A stretch of DNA of 64,000 bases from Prochlorococcus sp. AG-363-K07 (GTDB lineage: Bacteria; Cyanobacteriota; Cyanobacteriia; PCC-6307; Cyanobiaceae). Both the position numbers and the translations under genes were made by a program. The first letter of the stretch is position 1, and each line of letters opens with the position of its first letter. The DNA lies in contig QCFO01000003.1 of the NCBI GenBank assembly GCA_003280225.1, forward strand, positions 1 through 64,000, written 5' to 3'. Shown here piece by piece: positions 63,069 through 64,000 of this stretch. Below the pieces are notes generated by a model. That model was not told where the DNA came from. It was given only the letters and a program-made list of their open reading frames with translations, and searched no databases.

Positions 63069-64000
63069 GTGAAAGCGAAACAAAAAAGTCATTGGCTATT
63101 TTATTTAAAACTAAGTAGCTTGATTACACTAACAATCATATTGCTGTCAAGATACCATATTGAGTGGTTATGGTTTAGTCAATTCAACCTCCAGAGTGTA
63201 TTGATAAAACAAATACAGATTCAAGTTTTATGTATTCTAATCTCAACTATTGGAGCAGTATTCCTAATATTTTGGCAGGAGAAATGGAGAAAGATAATTT
63301 CGATAAAGAAATCGATAGTTAGAGCCCAAAGATTCTATTCCGGTTGGATATATACTCTTAGTCTACTGGGTTCTTTAATAGCTACTAATATTGCATTATT
63401 AATAATTATCCTGATAACTGTTACTTCGCTAGTAGATCCTTATTCAACCTATTCTTGGTGGACTCTTGAGGCAGTTGCACCATACAAGAATGTGACATTA
63501 ATCTTAATCGCATCGATTAATTTAGTCCTATTTTTAAATAGAAGCAAAGGAGCTTACTATACACTAATTACTGGTTGCATAGGATTTATAGTTTCAATTA
63601 CTAGATGCTGGGGAATATGGGCTCTAGGTCTTTCAATTCCAAATAGCAACATTCTAGAACCTGTTTATCAATCTGATATTAGTTTTTCGCTTGGCATATA
63701 TCCAGCCCTTATATTAATCTGTACTATTTGCCTAGCTATATTGTCGCTAACATTATTTACATCCTTATGGATTTATCTAACTACAAAATCAAACTTATCT
63801 GACTGGCAGGTTTCTGGATTAGATACGACCAAAAAAAATCATATTAAACCAATATTAATTCTTATAATACTCCTTATAGGCTCTCTTTTCTGGTTATCTA
63901 GGCACGAATTTCTCTGGACCCAGAATGAAATTTTTGCAGGCGCGTCATGGCTGGACATAAACTTCAGTATTCCATTACGAACATTAGGTTCGCTAAGTCT
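63069..64000 (+). CDS. UPF0182 membrane protein, N-terminal part (runs off window)
   Basis: Open from GTG 63069 to the window end (about 310 residues). The N-terminus has YHIEWLWFSQFNLQSVL, the WLWF motif of UPF0182, and then at least five further hydrophobic segments, each followed by short loops. The family continues with a long periplasmic domain that is outside the window. The function is unknown. It begins 37 bases after ftsH. Confidence 0.88.
   Translation, partial: MKAKQKSHWLFYLKLSSLITLTIILLSRYHIEWLWFSQFNLQSVLIKQIQIQVLCILISTIGAVFLIFWQEKWRKIISIKKSIVRAQRFYSGWIYTLSLLGSLIATNIALLIIILITVTSLVDPYSTYSWWTLEAVAPYKNVTLILIASINLVLFLNRSKGAYYTLITGCIGFIVSITRCWGIWALGLSIPNSNILEPVYQSDISFSLGIYPALILICTICLAILSLTLFTSLWIYLTTKSNLSDWQVSGLDTTKKNHIKPILILIILLIGSLFWLSRHEFLWTQNEIFAGASWLDINFSIPLRTLGSLS

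Overview
The window looks like a chromosome segment of a small-genome marine picocyanobacterium, most likely a low-light-type Prochlorococcus or a close relative. The reasons are an AT-rich but not extreme base composition, very short intergenic gaps, chlorophyll-pathway and plastid-type genes (chlH, ycf36, ycf20, CSP41-like), many cyanobacteria-only families (DUF2949, DUF2996, DUF3038, DUF3318, DUF4335, DUF6447), flavodoxin, and no transposase, phage or CRISPR signal. The strain assignment is inference; no 16S gene is present.

Layout. 1-6.6 kb: a DUF3685-type protein (partial), hisA, a CSP41-like epimerase, pgsA, a PPC-glutaredoxin fusion, a GNAT acetyltransferase without a normal start codon, and an SDR protein. 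6.6-14.9 kb is an iron-flavoured accessory stretch: an endonuclease III with unusual cysteine spacing paired with a DedA/TVP38 protein, a FutC-like iron transporter ATPase, a tiny Cys/Lys-rich protein, two different ferritins, a cysteine-rich Crp-family regulator, a peroxiredoxin-like protein, an orphan ABC ATPase and flavodoxin. Related inverted-repeat motifs lie upstream of several of these genes, so a small regulon is plausible. 15-20.6 kb: a Rieske oxygenase of the PaO/Tic55 type, a three-gene ABC-2 exporter followed by a class I glutamine amidotransferase, a frameshifted or decayed small gene and initiator tRNA-Met.

20.6-43 kb is mostly housekeeping: an asparaginase, ycf36-rsfS-DUF3318 in an overlapping run, carB, an alanine/Na+ symporter, an ABC exporter, tpiA-folP, chlH, dapB, a UbiH-like monooxygenase, apt (with a 30-nt perfect palindrome inside it), the DUF3038/DUF4335 pair, two small membrane proteins and a thioredoxin-like protein.

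43-64 kb: mfd, a protein with a duplicated helical module, a TerC-like protein, a long leftward run (tldD-pmbA-fmt; an RNase II/R-like protein that has lost its catalytic aspartates, then ubiX; ykgJ followed by two half-size GDT1 genes), recJ, a HAD hydrolase, ycf20, rpmF, an FtsH with one predicted membrane helix, and the start of a UPF0182 membrane protein that runs off the window.

The parts most worth a second look are the iron region with its small protein and shared motifs, the catalytically degenerate RNase, the ABC-2/amidotransferase operon, the duplicated-module protein, and the apparent frameshift next to the tRNA.
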